From AA29 sp041481445 (lineage in GTDB: Bacteria > Acidobacteriota > Vicinamibacteria > Fen-336): DNA of 64,000 nucleotides. The stretch is taken from positions 7,770 to 71,769 of the forward strand of contig JBGPBV010000019.1 of the NCBI GenBank assembly GCA_041481445.1. The letters are read 5' to 3'. A program made the position numbers and the translations under genes. Shown here one piece after another: positions 26,175 to 33,682 of this stretch; position 1 is the stretch's first letter; each line of letters opens with the position of its first letter. The notes below the pieces were generated by a model that did no database searches, was not told where the DNA came from, and saw only the letters and a program-made list of their open reading frames with translations.

Positions 26175-27344
26175 ATGAAGGCGTACCGCATCGGCTGGCT
26201 GCCCGGCGACGGGATCGGCCGCGAGGTGATGGAGGCGGTCCGGCTCGTCCTCGACGCGCTGCCCTTCCGCGCCGACTACGTCGAAGGTGAGATCGGCTGG
26301 GACCTCTGGTGCCGCGAGGGCGACGCCCTGCCCGCGCGCACGATCGCGATGCTCGGGAGCGTCGACGCCGCCCTCTTCGGCGCCGTGACCTCGAAGCCGG
26401 TGGCGGCGGCGGAGGCGGAGCTCGCCCCCGCCCTGCGCGGCACCGGCCTGGCCTACCGGTCGCCGATCGTGCGCATGCGCCAGCTCTTCGACCTCTACGT
26501 CTGCCTCCGCCCGTGCAAGGCCTACCCCGGCAACCCGATCAACTACCGCGAGGGGATCGACATCGCCGTGGTCCGGGAGAATACCGAGGACCTCTACGCG
26601 GGGGTGGAGTTCGCGCCGGTGCCGGCGGAGCTCGCGCGGACGCTGGCCCGCCTCTCCCCCGCCTTCCATCCCTTCGCCGACCTCGAGGGCGACCAGTACG
26701 CGGTCTCCTGCAAGATCAACACGCGGCGCGGCTCGGAGCGGATCGCGCGCGCCGCCTTCGACCTCGCGCGGCATCGCCGGGGGAAGGTGACGATCGTCCA
26801 CAAGGCCAACGTGGTGCGCGCCGCCGACGGCCTCTTCCTGGAGGAGGCGCGGCGGGTCGGCCGCGACTATCCGGACGTCTCCTGCGACGACGCGAACGTG
26901 GACGCGATCGGGATGTGGCTGCTCAAGGACCCCCTCAAGTACGACGTGCTCCTGGCCCCGAACCTCTACGGCGACATCGTCTCCGACCTCTGCGCGCAGA
27001 TGGTGGGCGGGCTGGGCTTCGGGTGCTCGGGCAACATCGGGGACCGGCTGGCCGTGTTCGAGCCGACCCACGGCTCCGCGCCCCGGCACGCCGGTCACGG
27101 CCGCGCCAACCCGATCGCGACCATCCTGGCCGCCCGGATGATGCTCGAGTGGCTCGGAGAGGCCGGGGAGTCGCAGCGCCTGGAGCGGGCGGTGGCGGGC
27201 GTGATCGCCCAGGGACGCGTCCGCACCTACGACATGGGTGGCCGCGCCTCCACCCTCGACATGGCGCGCGCGGTGGCGGACGCCCTCGGGGAGGGCCGGA
27301 CGGCGGGCGCCCGGGCCGGCGCGCTCGAGGGAGGGGCCCGGTGA
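26175..27344 (+). CDS. isocitrate/isopropylmalate dehydrogenase family protein
   Basis: This NAD(P)-dependent beta-decarboxylating dehydrogenase has 389 residues. It shows GWLPGDGIGREVMEAV, ENTEDLYAGVEF in the substrate/coenzyme region, KANVVRAADGLFLEEARRV with the catalytic Lys, the metal ligands in DDANVDAIGMWLLKDP, NLYGDIVSDLCAQMVGGLGF and the coenzyme loop EPTHGSAPRHAG. The phrase VCLRPCKAYPGNP marks a subgroup that is neither classic LeuB nor classic Icd. GGAGGAGG precedes the ATG. The overlap with a lyase gene and nearby aconitase-type subunits suggests they act on one set of tricarboxylic acids, such as isocitrate, homoisocitrate or an alkylated malate. The substrate is not settled by sequence. 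Confidence 0.85.
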   Translation: MKAYRIGWLPGDGIGREVMEAVRLVLDALPFRADYVEGEIGWDLWCREGDALPARTIAMLGSVDAALFGAVTSKPVAAAEAELAPALRGTGLAYRSPIVRMRQLFDLYVCLRPCKAYPGNPINYREGIDIAVVRENTEDLYAGVEFAPVPAELARTLARLSPAFHPFADLEGDQYAVSCKINTRRGSERIARAAFDLARHRRGKVTIVHKANVVRAADGLFLEEARRVGRDYPDVSCDDANVDAIGMWLLKDPLKYDVLLAPNLYGDIVSDLCAQMVGGLGFGCSGNIGDRLAVFEPTHGSAPRHAGHGRANPIATILAARMMLEWLGEAGESQRLERAVAGVIAQGRVRTYDMGGRASTLDMARAVADALGEGRTAGARAGALEGGAR

Positions 27345-28276
27345 AGAGGACCACGATCCTGCGGCAGGCGATCGAGGAGCGGCGCGCCGTCGTCGTGCCC
27401 GGCGCCCACGACGCGCTCTGCGCGCGCGTGATCGAGTCCTGCGGCTTCGAGGCCGTCCAGGTCTCCGGGTTCGGCCTGGCCGGCTCGCTCCTGGCCCGTC
27501 CCGACACCGGGCTCGTCCAGATGAAGGACGTCCTCGACCTGACCTGGAACGTCGTCCAGGCCGTCCACGTCCCGGTGATGGCGGACGTCGACACCGGGGG
27601 CGGCAACGCGATCAACGCCGCCGCCGTCACCGAGCGCGTGGTGGCCATGGGCGCGGCGGGGATGAACATCGAGGACCAGGTGTTCCCGAAGCGCTGCGGG
27701 CACATGGCGGGCAAGGAGGTCGTGTCGGCGGAGGAGATGGCGGGCAAGGTCCGGGCCTGCGCGGCCACGCGCGACCGCCTCGATCCCGACTTCGTCATCA
27801 ACGCGCGCACCGACGCCTGTGCCCCCCTCGGACTGGACGAGGCCATCCGGCGCTGCAACGTCTACCTCGAGGCGGGAGCCGACCTCGCGTTCATCGACGG
27901 GATCCGGACACGGGCGGACATCGAGAAGGCGGCCCGCGAGGTGCGCGGGCCCCTCTCGGTGAACCAGATGGACGGCGTCACCGGCGTCCGGACGGAGCTG
28001 GTGCCGATCGCGCATCTCGCGCGCTTGGGCATCGGCCGCGTCTCCATCCCGGTGGCCTCGATCCTGGTCGTGCACAAGGCGCTGACGGACTTCTTCCGCG
28101 CCCTCCGCGTCGCCCCGGAAGGGAACCTCACCGGGCAGACGCACTGGATCACCTCGTTCGAGGACTACACCGCGTTCGTGGGCCTGCCCGAGTACCGGAC
28201 GCTGGAGAGCCTCTATCTCCCGTCCGCGGAACTGGAGGCGCGGTATCGGGCGGGCAAGGAGCCGGTGGAGGCCTGA
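27341..28276 (+). CDS. isocitrate lyase/PEP mutase family C-C lyase (methylisocitrate lyase-like)
   Basis: The 311-residue TIM-barrel protein carries the lyase signature EDQVFPKRCGHMAGKEV, whose Cys in KRCGH is the catalytic acid in methylisocitrate and dimethylmalate lyases. Metal-site landmarks MADVDTGGGNAINAA and NARTDACAPLGLDEAI are present. The N-terminus (RRAVVVPGAHDALCARVI) is normal for the family, so 2-methylisocitrate lyase, 2,3-dimethylmalate lyase or a related enzyme fits; isocitrate lyase proper is longer. The GTG at 27341 overlaps the previous stop as GTGA. The pairing with a two-subunit hydratase recalls the dimethylmaleate hydratase-lyase step of nicotinate breakdown, but the rest of that pathway is not visible. 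Confidence 0.85.
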   Translation: MKRTTILRQAIEERRAVVVPGAHDALCARVIESCGFEAVQVSGFGLAGSLLARPDTGLVQMKDVLDLTWNVVQAVHVPVMADVDTGGGNAINAAAVTERVVAMGAAGMNIEDQVFPKRCGHMAGKEVVSAEEMAGKVRACAATRDRLDPDFVINARTDACAPLGLDEAIRRCNVYLEAGADLAFIDGIRTRADIEKAAREVRGPLSVNQMDGVTGVRTELVPIAHLARLGIGRVSIPVASILVVHKALTDFFRALRVAPEGNLTGQTHWITSFEDYTAFVGLPEYRTLESLYLPSAELEARYRAGKEPVEA

Positions 28277-28299
28277 CCTTCCTCCGGGGGGAGATGCCG

Positions 28300-29589
28300 A
28301 TGCCGATGACCGTGGTCGAGAAGATCCTGGCCCGGGCCAGCGCCTGCGCGGAGGTCGCGCCGGGCGACGTGGTCGAGCCCTCCGTGGACCTCGCGATGTC
28401 CCACGAGAACGCCGCGCTGGTGATCGACCGGTTCCTGGACGTGTTCGCGGGCACCTCGCTCGTGCCGCGCCTGTGGGATCCCGGCCGTATCGCGATCGTG
28501 TTCGACCACCGCGTGCCGGCGGAGTCGGCCAAGACCGCCACCAACCAGAAGCGCGTGCGCGAGTTCGTGGCCGCCCACGGCATCGGGCGCTTCCACGACA
28601 TCCGGGGGGACGTGGGGGGGATCTGCCACCAGGTCCTGGCCGAGAACGGCTACGTGCGTCCGGGGGCGGTGGTGGTGGGCACCGACTCGCACACCACGAG
28701 CCACGGCGCCCTCGGCGCCTTCGCCTTCGGCATCGGGGCCACGGAGATGGCGAGCGTCTGGGCCCTGGGAATCGCGCCGGGAGTGGAGGTGCCGGAGACG
28801 ATCCGCGTCGAGGTGACGGGCACGCTCCCGCCCTGCGTGGCACCCAAGGACCTCGTCCTGCACCTGATCGGCCGCCTGGGGGCGGAGGGGGCCAACTTCC
28901 GCGTGATCGAGTTCCACGGGGAGGCCGTCCGCGCCATGCCGACCTCCGGCCGGCTCGTCCTGTGCAACATGAGCGTGGAGGCGGGCGCCACCTCCGGGAT
29001 CGTCCCCGCGGACGGGGAGACGGCGCGCTACCTGCGCGAGGAGGCGGGCGTCGCCGACGCGCTCGACCTGGTGCAGCCGGACCCGGACGCCCGCTACGCG
29101 CGGACGCTGGAGATCGACGTCACCGGCCTGGCTCCCCAGGTGGCCTGCCCGCACGCGGTGGACAACGTCCGGCCGGTGGACGCGGTGGCCGGCGTACGCG
29201 TCCACCAGGTCGTGATCGGCTCGTGCACGAACGGGCGCCTGGACGACATCGCCGTCGCCGCGCGGGCGGTGGCCGGGCGCAAGGTGGCGGCGGGGACGCG
29301 GCTGCTCGTCTTCCCCGCCTCCGCCCGCGTGTACCAGGAGGCGGTGGAGAAGGGGTTCGTCACCCTGCTCTCTCAGGCGGGGGCGGTGGTGATGAACCCC
29401 GGGTGCGGCCCCTGCCTCGGCGTCCACGAGGGCGCGCTGGGCGACGGCGAGGTCGCCCTGTCCACCACCAACCGCAATTTCAAGGGTCGGATGGGCAACC
29501 CCAGGGCCGAGGTGTACCTCTGCTCGCCGGAGGTGGCGGCGGCCTCCGCGATCGCGGGCGTGATCACCGACCCCCGGCGCGCGATCTGA
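28300..29589 (+). CDS. aconitase/3-isopropylmalate dehydratase family, large subunit
   Basis: This large subunit (429 residues) would bind the 4Fe-4S cluster that activates hydroxyacid substrates for dehydration and rehydration. The cluster Cys are in VVIGSCTNGRLDDI and MNPGCGPCLGVHEG, and TDSHTTSHGALGAFAFGIGA is the usual active-site stretch. Length and layout match LeuC/HacA-type two-subunit enzymes, with the small subunit next door. Three ATGs cluster at the start (28294, 28300, 28306); 28300 has the best distance from GGGGGAG. The enzyme may serve isopropylmalate, homocitrate, citrate or dimethylmaleate. The lyase and dehydrogenase in the same operon argue against a plain leucine role, and no leuA is present. 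Confidence 0.88.
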   Translation: MPMTVVEKILARASACAEVAPGDVVEPSVDLAMSHENAALVIDRFLDVFAGTSLVPRLWDPGRIAIVFDHRVPAESAKTATNQKRVREFVAAHGIGRFHDIRGDVGGICHQVLAENGYVRPGAVVVGTDSHTTSHGALGAFAFGIGATEMASVWALGIAPGVEVPETIRVEVTGTLPPCVAPKDLVLHLIGRLGAEGANFRVIEFHGEAVRAMPTSGRLVLCNMSVEAGATSGIVPADGETARYLREEAGVADALDLVQPDPDARYARTLEIDVTGLAPQVACPHAVDNVRPVDAVAGVRVHQVVIGSCTNGRLDDIAVAARAVAGRKVAAGTRLLVFPASARVYQEAVEKGFVTLLSQAGAVVMNPGCGPCLGVHEGALGDGEVALSTTNRNFKGRMGNPRAEVYLCSPEVAAASAIAGVITDPRRAI

Positions 29590-29599
29590 GGAGGGAGCG

Positions 29600-30121
29600 A
29601 TGGCCAAGGCGGTGCTGGCGCTCGGCGACGACGTCTCGACGGACGCGATCTATCCCGGCCGCTACATGGCGACGGTGCTGCCCACGGAGACGCCGGCGTT
29701 CGCCTTCGCCGACCTCGCCGACTTCAACGCGCGCCTGCGCGCCGGGGAGTTCCCTCCCGGCAGCGTGGTGGTCGCCGGGCGCAATTTCGGTTGCGGCTCC
29801 TCGCGCGAGCAGGCGGCCTCCTGCCTCCAGGGCCACGGCCTGGTCGTGGTCGCGAAGGGCTTCGCGCGCATATTCCTCCTCAACGCCATCAACGTCGGCC
29901 TGCCCGTGTTCCTCGTTCCCGAGATGGAGGCGGTGGAGGGGGACGAGCTCGAGGTCTCGGCCACCGACGTCCTGAACCGGACGAGCGGCCGCGCGTTCGT
30001 GGTCCGGCCGCTGCCGGCGGCGCGCCAGGCGATCCTGGACGCGGGCGGCCTCGTCGAGTACACGCGCCGGCGACTGCGCCAGGGGGCGGGGCCGGCCCTC
30101 CCCGGGGCCCCGGGATGCTGA
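29600..30121 (+). CDS. aconitase/3-isopropylmalate dehydratase family, small subunit
   Basis: The swivelling small subunit of the hydratase has 173 residues. It starts LGDDVSTDAIYPGRYMATVL, the normal form for LeuD-like proteins that recognise the substrate tail, and has the conserved GRNFGCGSSREQAASCLQGH. The substrate loop reads YMATVL rather than the YLRT-type sequence common in leucine and homocitrate enzymes, so the acid may differ. GAGGAGGGAG precedes the ATG, ten bases after the large subunit. The C-terminal tail beyond about residue 155 (RQGAGPALPGAPGC) is low-complexity. The last codons overlap the start of the hemerythrin gene by seven bases. Confidence 0.88.
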   Translation: MAKAVLALGDDVSTDAIYPGRYMATVLPTETPAFAFADLADFNARLRAGEFPPGSVVVAGRNFGCGSSREQAASCLQGHGLVVVAKGFARIFLLNAINVGLPVFLVPEMEAVEGDELEVSATDVLNRTSGRAFVVRPLPAARQAILDAGGLVEYTRRRLRQGAGPALPGAPGC

Positions 30122-30570
30122 AGCGCGACGCCGTGGCGCGCCGCCGTCCCGGCGAGACGGCCGAGCTCGTCCTGGAGGAGCATCGCGCCCTGCAGTCCCT
30201 GATCGCCGACATCGACGCGATCCTCCTCATCACCACCCCCTCCCGCATCCCGTCCTCGCTCTTCCCGCGCCTGGCCGACCTCGAGGTGGCGCTGGAGGCT
30301 CATTTCGCGCACGAGGAGGACGGCGGCCTGTTCGAGCAGCTCGTGGAGGAGGCGCCGGAGACGGCCGTAGCCGCCGCCGCCCTCCTCCGCGAGCATCGCC
30401 GCCTGCGGGCGCGGACGGCCGCGCTGCGCACGCGCGCGCTCGTGGCCGGCGGCGGGCCCGCCCTGGCCACCTCCGTGCGCCGCCTCCTGCGCGACCTGGT
30501 GAGGCACGAGAGCCGGGAGAACGAGCTGCTGCTGGCCGTGCTCGACACCGCGAGCGCCGCCCTGGACTGA
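30115..30570 (+). CDS. hemerythrin-like domain protein
   Basis: The 151-residue protein is one four-helix hemerythrin domain with His ligands in VLEEHRALQSL, HFAHEEDGGLFEQL, LREHRRLRAR and DLVRHESRENELL. It would bind a di-iron centre that senses or scavenges O2, NO or peroxide. The ATG at 30115 overlaps the small-subunit stop by seven bases, so it belongs to the dehydratase operon; protecting the oxygen-sensitive 4Fe-4S hydratase is a plausible reason. It shows little direct similarity to the hemerythrin at the left end beyond the ligand pattern. Confidence 0.78.
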   Translation: MLKRDAVARRRPGETAELVLEEHRALQSLIADIDAILLITTPSRIPSSLFPRLADLEVALEAHFAHEEDGGLFEQLVEEAPETAVAAAALLREHRRLRARTAALRTRALVAGGGPALATSVRRLLRDLVRHESRENELLLAVLDTASAALD

Positions 30571-30647
30571 GCGCGTCCTTCGTCCGGTTCGCACGGATCA
30601 TGGCGGTCGCTCGCCTCCGGCCGGAGATTGGCCTCGGGAGGGCGAGC

Positions 30648-31934
30648 ATGAGCAGCAAGCCGTACAACTCGTTCGAAGTCGCACAAGGGCAGTTCGACCG
30701 GGCGGCCGGGACGCTCGGCCTGGACCAGGCGACCCGGGACCTCCTGCGCTGGCCCCTGCGCGAATACGCGTTCGCGATCCCCGTGCGCATGGATGACGGC
30801 CACGTGAAGGTCTTCCGGGGCTTCCGCGTGCAGCACAACGATGCGCGCGGCCCGAGCAAGGGCGGGATCCGGTTCCACCCCCAGGAGACCCTCGACACCA
30901 TCCGCGCCCTCGCCATGTGGATGAGCTGGAAGTGCGCGGTGGTGGACATCCCCCTGGGCGGGGCCAAGGGGGGCGTGGTCTGCGACCCCCACAACCTCTC
31001 GCCGCGCGAGCAGGAGCTCCTCTGCCGCGGCTGGGTGCGCCAGGTGGCGCGGGACGTGGGGCCCTTCCGCGACGTGCCCGCCCCCGACGTGATGACCACC
31101 GGCCAGCACATGCTCTGGATGCTCGACGAGTTCGAGGTCGTCCAGGGCGGCCGCTTCCCCGGCTTCATCACCGGCAAGCCCGTCGGCATGGGCGGCTCGC
31201 TCGGGCGCACCGAGGCCACCGGGTACGGCGTGGTCTTCACCCTGCGCGAGGCCCTGCGCGAGACCGGCGTCCGGCTCGAGAGCACGCGGGCGAGCGTGCA
31301 GGGCTTCGGCAACGTGGCGCAGTTCGCGATCCGGCTCTACCAGCAGATGGGCGGACGGGTGGTGTGCGTCTCCTCCTGGGACCAGCGCGACCAGAAGGCC
31401 TACGCGCTGCGCCGCGAGGAGGGAGTCGACCTCGAGGCCCTGCTCGGGATCACCGATCAGTTCGGCGGCATCGACAAGGACCAGGCCCGCCGGATGGGGT
31501 ACGAGGTGGCCCCGGGCGAGGCCTGGATCGAGCAGAAGGTGGACATCCTGATCCCGGCCGCCCTCGAGAACCAGGTCACCGCGGAGACGGCGCGGCGCGT
31601 GCACGCGGGCGTCCGCTTCGTGGCGGAAGGGGCCAACGGGCCCACGACCCCGGAGGCGGACGCCCTGCTGCGCGAGCGGGACGTCATGGTGATCCCGGAC
31701 TTCCTGGCCAACGCGGGGGGCGTGACCTGCAGCTACTTCGAGCAGGTCCAGAGCAACGCGAACTACTTCTGGGAGAAGGACGAGGTGCTGGGCAAGCTCG
31801 ACGTCAGGATGACCTCCGCCTACCAGGCGGTGAGCGACCTGGCCCGGCGCCGCCGCCTCCCTCTGCGCGACGCCGCCTATCTGATCGCGGTCGAGCGCGT
31901 GGCCCGAGCCTGCCGCGATCGCGGATGGGTCTGA
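30648..31934 (+). CDS. gdhA: Glu/Leu/Phe/Val dehydrogenase (glutamate dehydrogenase)
   Basis: This soluble enzyme (428 residues) interconverts glutamate and 2-oxoglutarate with ammonia and NAD(P)H. The substrate-binding stretch GPSKGGIRFHP and the catalytic Lys in IPLGGAKGGVVCDP are intact, as are DVPAPDVMTT, RTEATGYGVVFTLREAL and the coenzyme-domain motif VQGFGNVAQFAIRLY. The C-terminal NAGGVTCSYFEQVQ is typical. The ATG at 30648 follows GGGAGGGCGAGC; the earlier in-frame ATG at 30600 adds 16 residues without family match. The next gene starts inside its last codons, and that operon continues with two PEP-synthase-like proteins, so regulation of ammonium or glutamate flux by these is worth considering. 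Confidence 0.92.
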   Translation: MSSKPYNSFEVAQGQFDRAAGTLGLDQATRDLLRWPLREYAFAIPVRMDDGHVKVFRGFRVQHNDARGPSKGGIRFHPQETLDTIRALAMWMSWKCAVVDIPLGGAKGGVVCDPHNLSPREQELLCRGWVRQVARDVGPFRDVPAPDVMTTGQHMLWMLDEFEVVQGGRFPGFITGKPVGMGGSLGRTEATGYGVVFTLREALRETGVRLESTRASVQGFGNVAQFAIRLYQQMGGRVVCVSSWDQRDQKAYALRREEGVDLEALLGITDQFGGIDKDQARRMGYEVAPGEAWIEQKVDILIPAALENQVTAETARRVHAGVRFVAEGANGPTTPEADALLRERDVMVIPDFLANAGGVTCSYFEQVQSNANYFWEKDEVLGKLDVRMTSAYQAVSDLARRRRLPLRDAAYLIAVERVARACRDRGWV

Positions 31935-33682
31935 GGATGGACGCCGCCGTCGGCGGGGCCGGGTGGGCGGAGGCCCCGCCGCCGTACCGCCGGGGGTTCC
32001 TTTCCTCCGGCCTCACGTGCGCGACCATCGGCTCGGGGCCGCTCGGAGGCAAGGCCGAGGGACTTCGGCGGGCGCGGGCGGTGGTGGGCGGGCTGCCGCC
32101 CGAGCCCGGCCTCCAGGTCGAGGTGCCTCCCTTCGTCGTGGTGGGGGCGGACGTCTATTGCGAGTTCCGGCGCCGCAACCGGCTCTCCACCGTGGCGGGG
32201 GGCAGCGACCGCGAGGTGGCGGCCGCGTTCCTGCGTGGAGAGCTGCCCGCGGAGACGGTGGGGGACCTCTTCGACCTCGCGCGGGAGGCGCACGTGCCCC
32301 TGGCCGTGCGCTCCTCGAGCGTCCTCGAGGACGCGCGCAGCCAGCCCTTCGCCGGCGTCTACCTGACGAAGATGATCCCGAACCAAGCTCTCGACCCGGA
32401 GCCGCGCTTCCGCAAGCTCGCGGAGGCGATCAAGCTGGTGTGGGCCTCCGCCTCCTTCGCCACCGCCCGCGCCCATCGCGGCACGACCGGCCACGGGGAC
32501 GGCGACGAGGCGATGGCGGTGGTGATCCAGGCGGTGGTGGGCCGGCGGTTCGGCCCGCGCTTCTATCCCGACGCCTCCGGGGTCGCGCGCTCGTGCAGCT
32601 TCTATCCCTACGGGCCCGCCCGCCCGGAGGACGGAGTGGCCGACCTCGCCCTCGGCCTCGGCAAGACGATCGTGGAGGGCGGGCGGTGCTGGACGTATTG
32701 TCCGGCCCACCCCCGGGCCCCCGCGCCGTTCGGGGGGGTGGCAGACGTCCTCGATCGGAGCCAGCGCGACTTCTGGGCCGTGGACATGGGGACCCCGCGG
32801 TACGATCCCACCACCGAGACCGAGTGCCTGGTGCGCGCCTCTCTCGGGGACGCGGAGGAGGACGGCTCCTTGAACCTGCTCGCCTCCACCTACGATCCCG
32901 GCCGCGACCGGATCGTGCCCGGGCTGGCCGCGCGCGGCCCGCGGCTGCTGGACTTCGCCCTTCTCCTCGCGGGCGACGACGTCCCGTTCAACCCCGTGCT
33001 GCGCCGGCTGCTCGCGTCGTGCGCGGAGAGCCTCGGAGGGGAGGCGGAGATCGAGTTCGCGCTCGAGCTCCCACCCGCCCCGCGCGCGCGGCCCCGCCTG
33101 GGGCTCGTCCAGCTCCGGCCCCTCGGCGGCGCGGAGACCGCGGTCGCGGTGAGCGAAGCCGACCTGGACGACCCGCGCGCCGTCGTCGCCTCCGCGCGCG
33201 CCATGGGCCACGGCGCGATCGCGAGCCTGGGCGACGTCGTCTTCCTCGACCCCGCGAGCTTCGACGCCGGACGGTCGCGGGAGGCGGCCCTCGAGGTCGC
33301 GCGGGCCGACCGCGCGCTGCGGGACGAGGGCCGCCCCTACCTGCTCATCGGCTTCGGCCGCTGGGGCAGCGCGGACCCCTGGCTGGGCGTGCCCGTCACC
33401 TGGGCGCAGGTCTCGGGCGCGCGGGTGCTGGTCGAGGCGGGCCTCCCCGGCTTCGAGGTGGAGCCCAGCCAGGGCGCGCACTTCTTCCACAACCTGGTCG
33501 CCGCGCGCGTCGCCTGCCTGCACGTCCCGCTGGGAGGGCCGGGACGCGTGGACTGGCCCTGGCTGCAGGCCCGGGCGGAGCCGGCGGCTCCCGGCGCGCT
33601 CGTCCGCCGGGTGCGGCTGGAGCGTCCTCTCGCCGCGCGCGTGGACGGCCGTGCGCGGCGCGGAGTGGTGCTGCGCTCGTGA
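31925..33682 (+). CDS. PEP synthase-like ATP-binding domain protein (PPDK_N only), copy 1
   Basis: The 585-residue protein has the ATP-grasp-like domain of PEP synthase and pyruvate phosphate dikinase: GPLGGKAEGLRRARAVV near residue 40, VRSSSVLEDARSQPFAGVYL near residue 127, and LGLVQLRPLG closing the ATP domain. It has no phosphohistidine domain (no TxHAA-like motif) and no PEP/pyruvate barrel, so it cannot be a full PEP synthase. The last third has a module with LIGFGRWGSADPWLGVPVTW and SQGAHFFHNLVAARVACL that is shared with the next protein. The start at 31925 overlaps the gdh stop; an ATG at 31937 is the alternative. No membrane segments. Its function is unknown; a kinase or ligase acting on an unseen acceptor is possible. 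Confidence 0.8.
   Translation: MGLRMDAAVGGAGWAEAPPPYRRGFLSSGLTCATIGSGPLGGKAEGLRRARAVVGGLPPEPGLQVEVPPFVVVGADVYCEFRRRNRLSTVAGGSDREVAAAFLRGELPAETVGDLFDLAREAHVPLAVRSSSVLEDARSQPFAGVYLTKMIPNQALDPEPRFRKLAEAIKLVWASASFATARAHRGTTGHGDGDEAMAVVIQAVVGRRFGPRFYPDASGVARSCSFYPYGPARPEDGVADLALGLGKTIVEGGRCWTYCPAHPRAPAPFGGVADVLDRSQRDFWAVDMGTPRYDPTTETECLVRASLGDAEEDGSLNLLASTYDPGRDRIVPGLAARGPRLLDFALLLAGDDVPFNPVLRRLLASCAESLGGEAEIEFALELPPAPRARPRLGLVQLRPLGGAETAVAVSEADLDDPRAVVASARAMGHGAIASLGDVVFLDPASFDAGRSREAALEVARADRALRDEGRPYLLIGFGRWGSADPWLGVPVTWAQVSGARVLVEAGLPGFEVEPSQGAHFFHNLVAARVACLHVPLGGPGRVDWPWLQARAEPAAPGALVRRVRLERPLAARVDGRARRGVVLRS

Noticed and set aside
28294..28300. ATG at 28294 as the start of the hydratase large subunit
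   Set aside because: The ribosome-binding GGGGGAG is only about one base away; the ATG at 28300 has a better distance. The two differ by two residues only.
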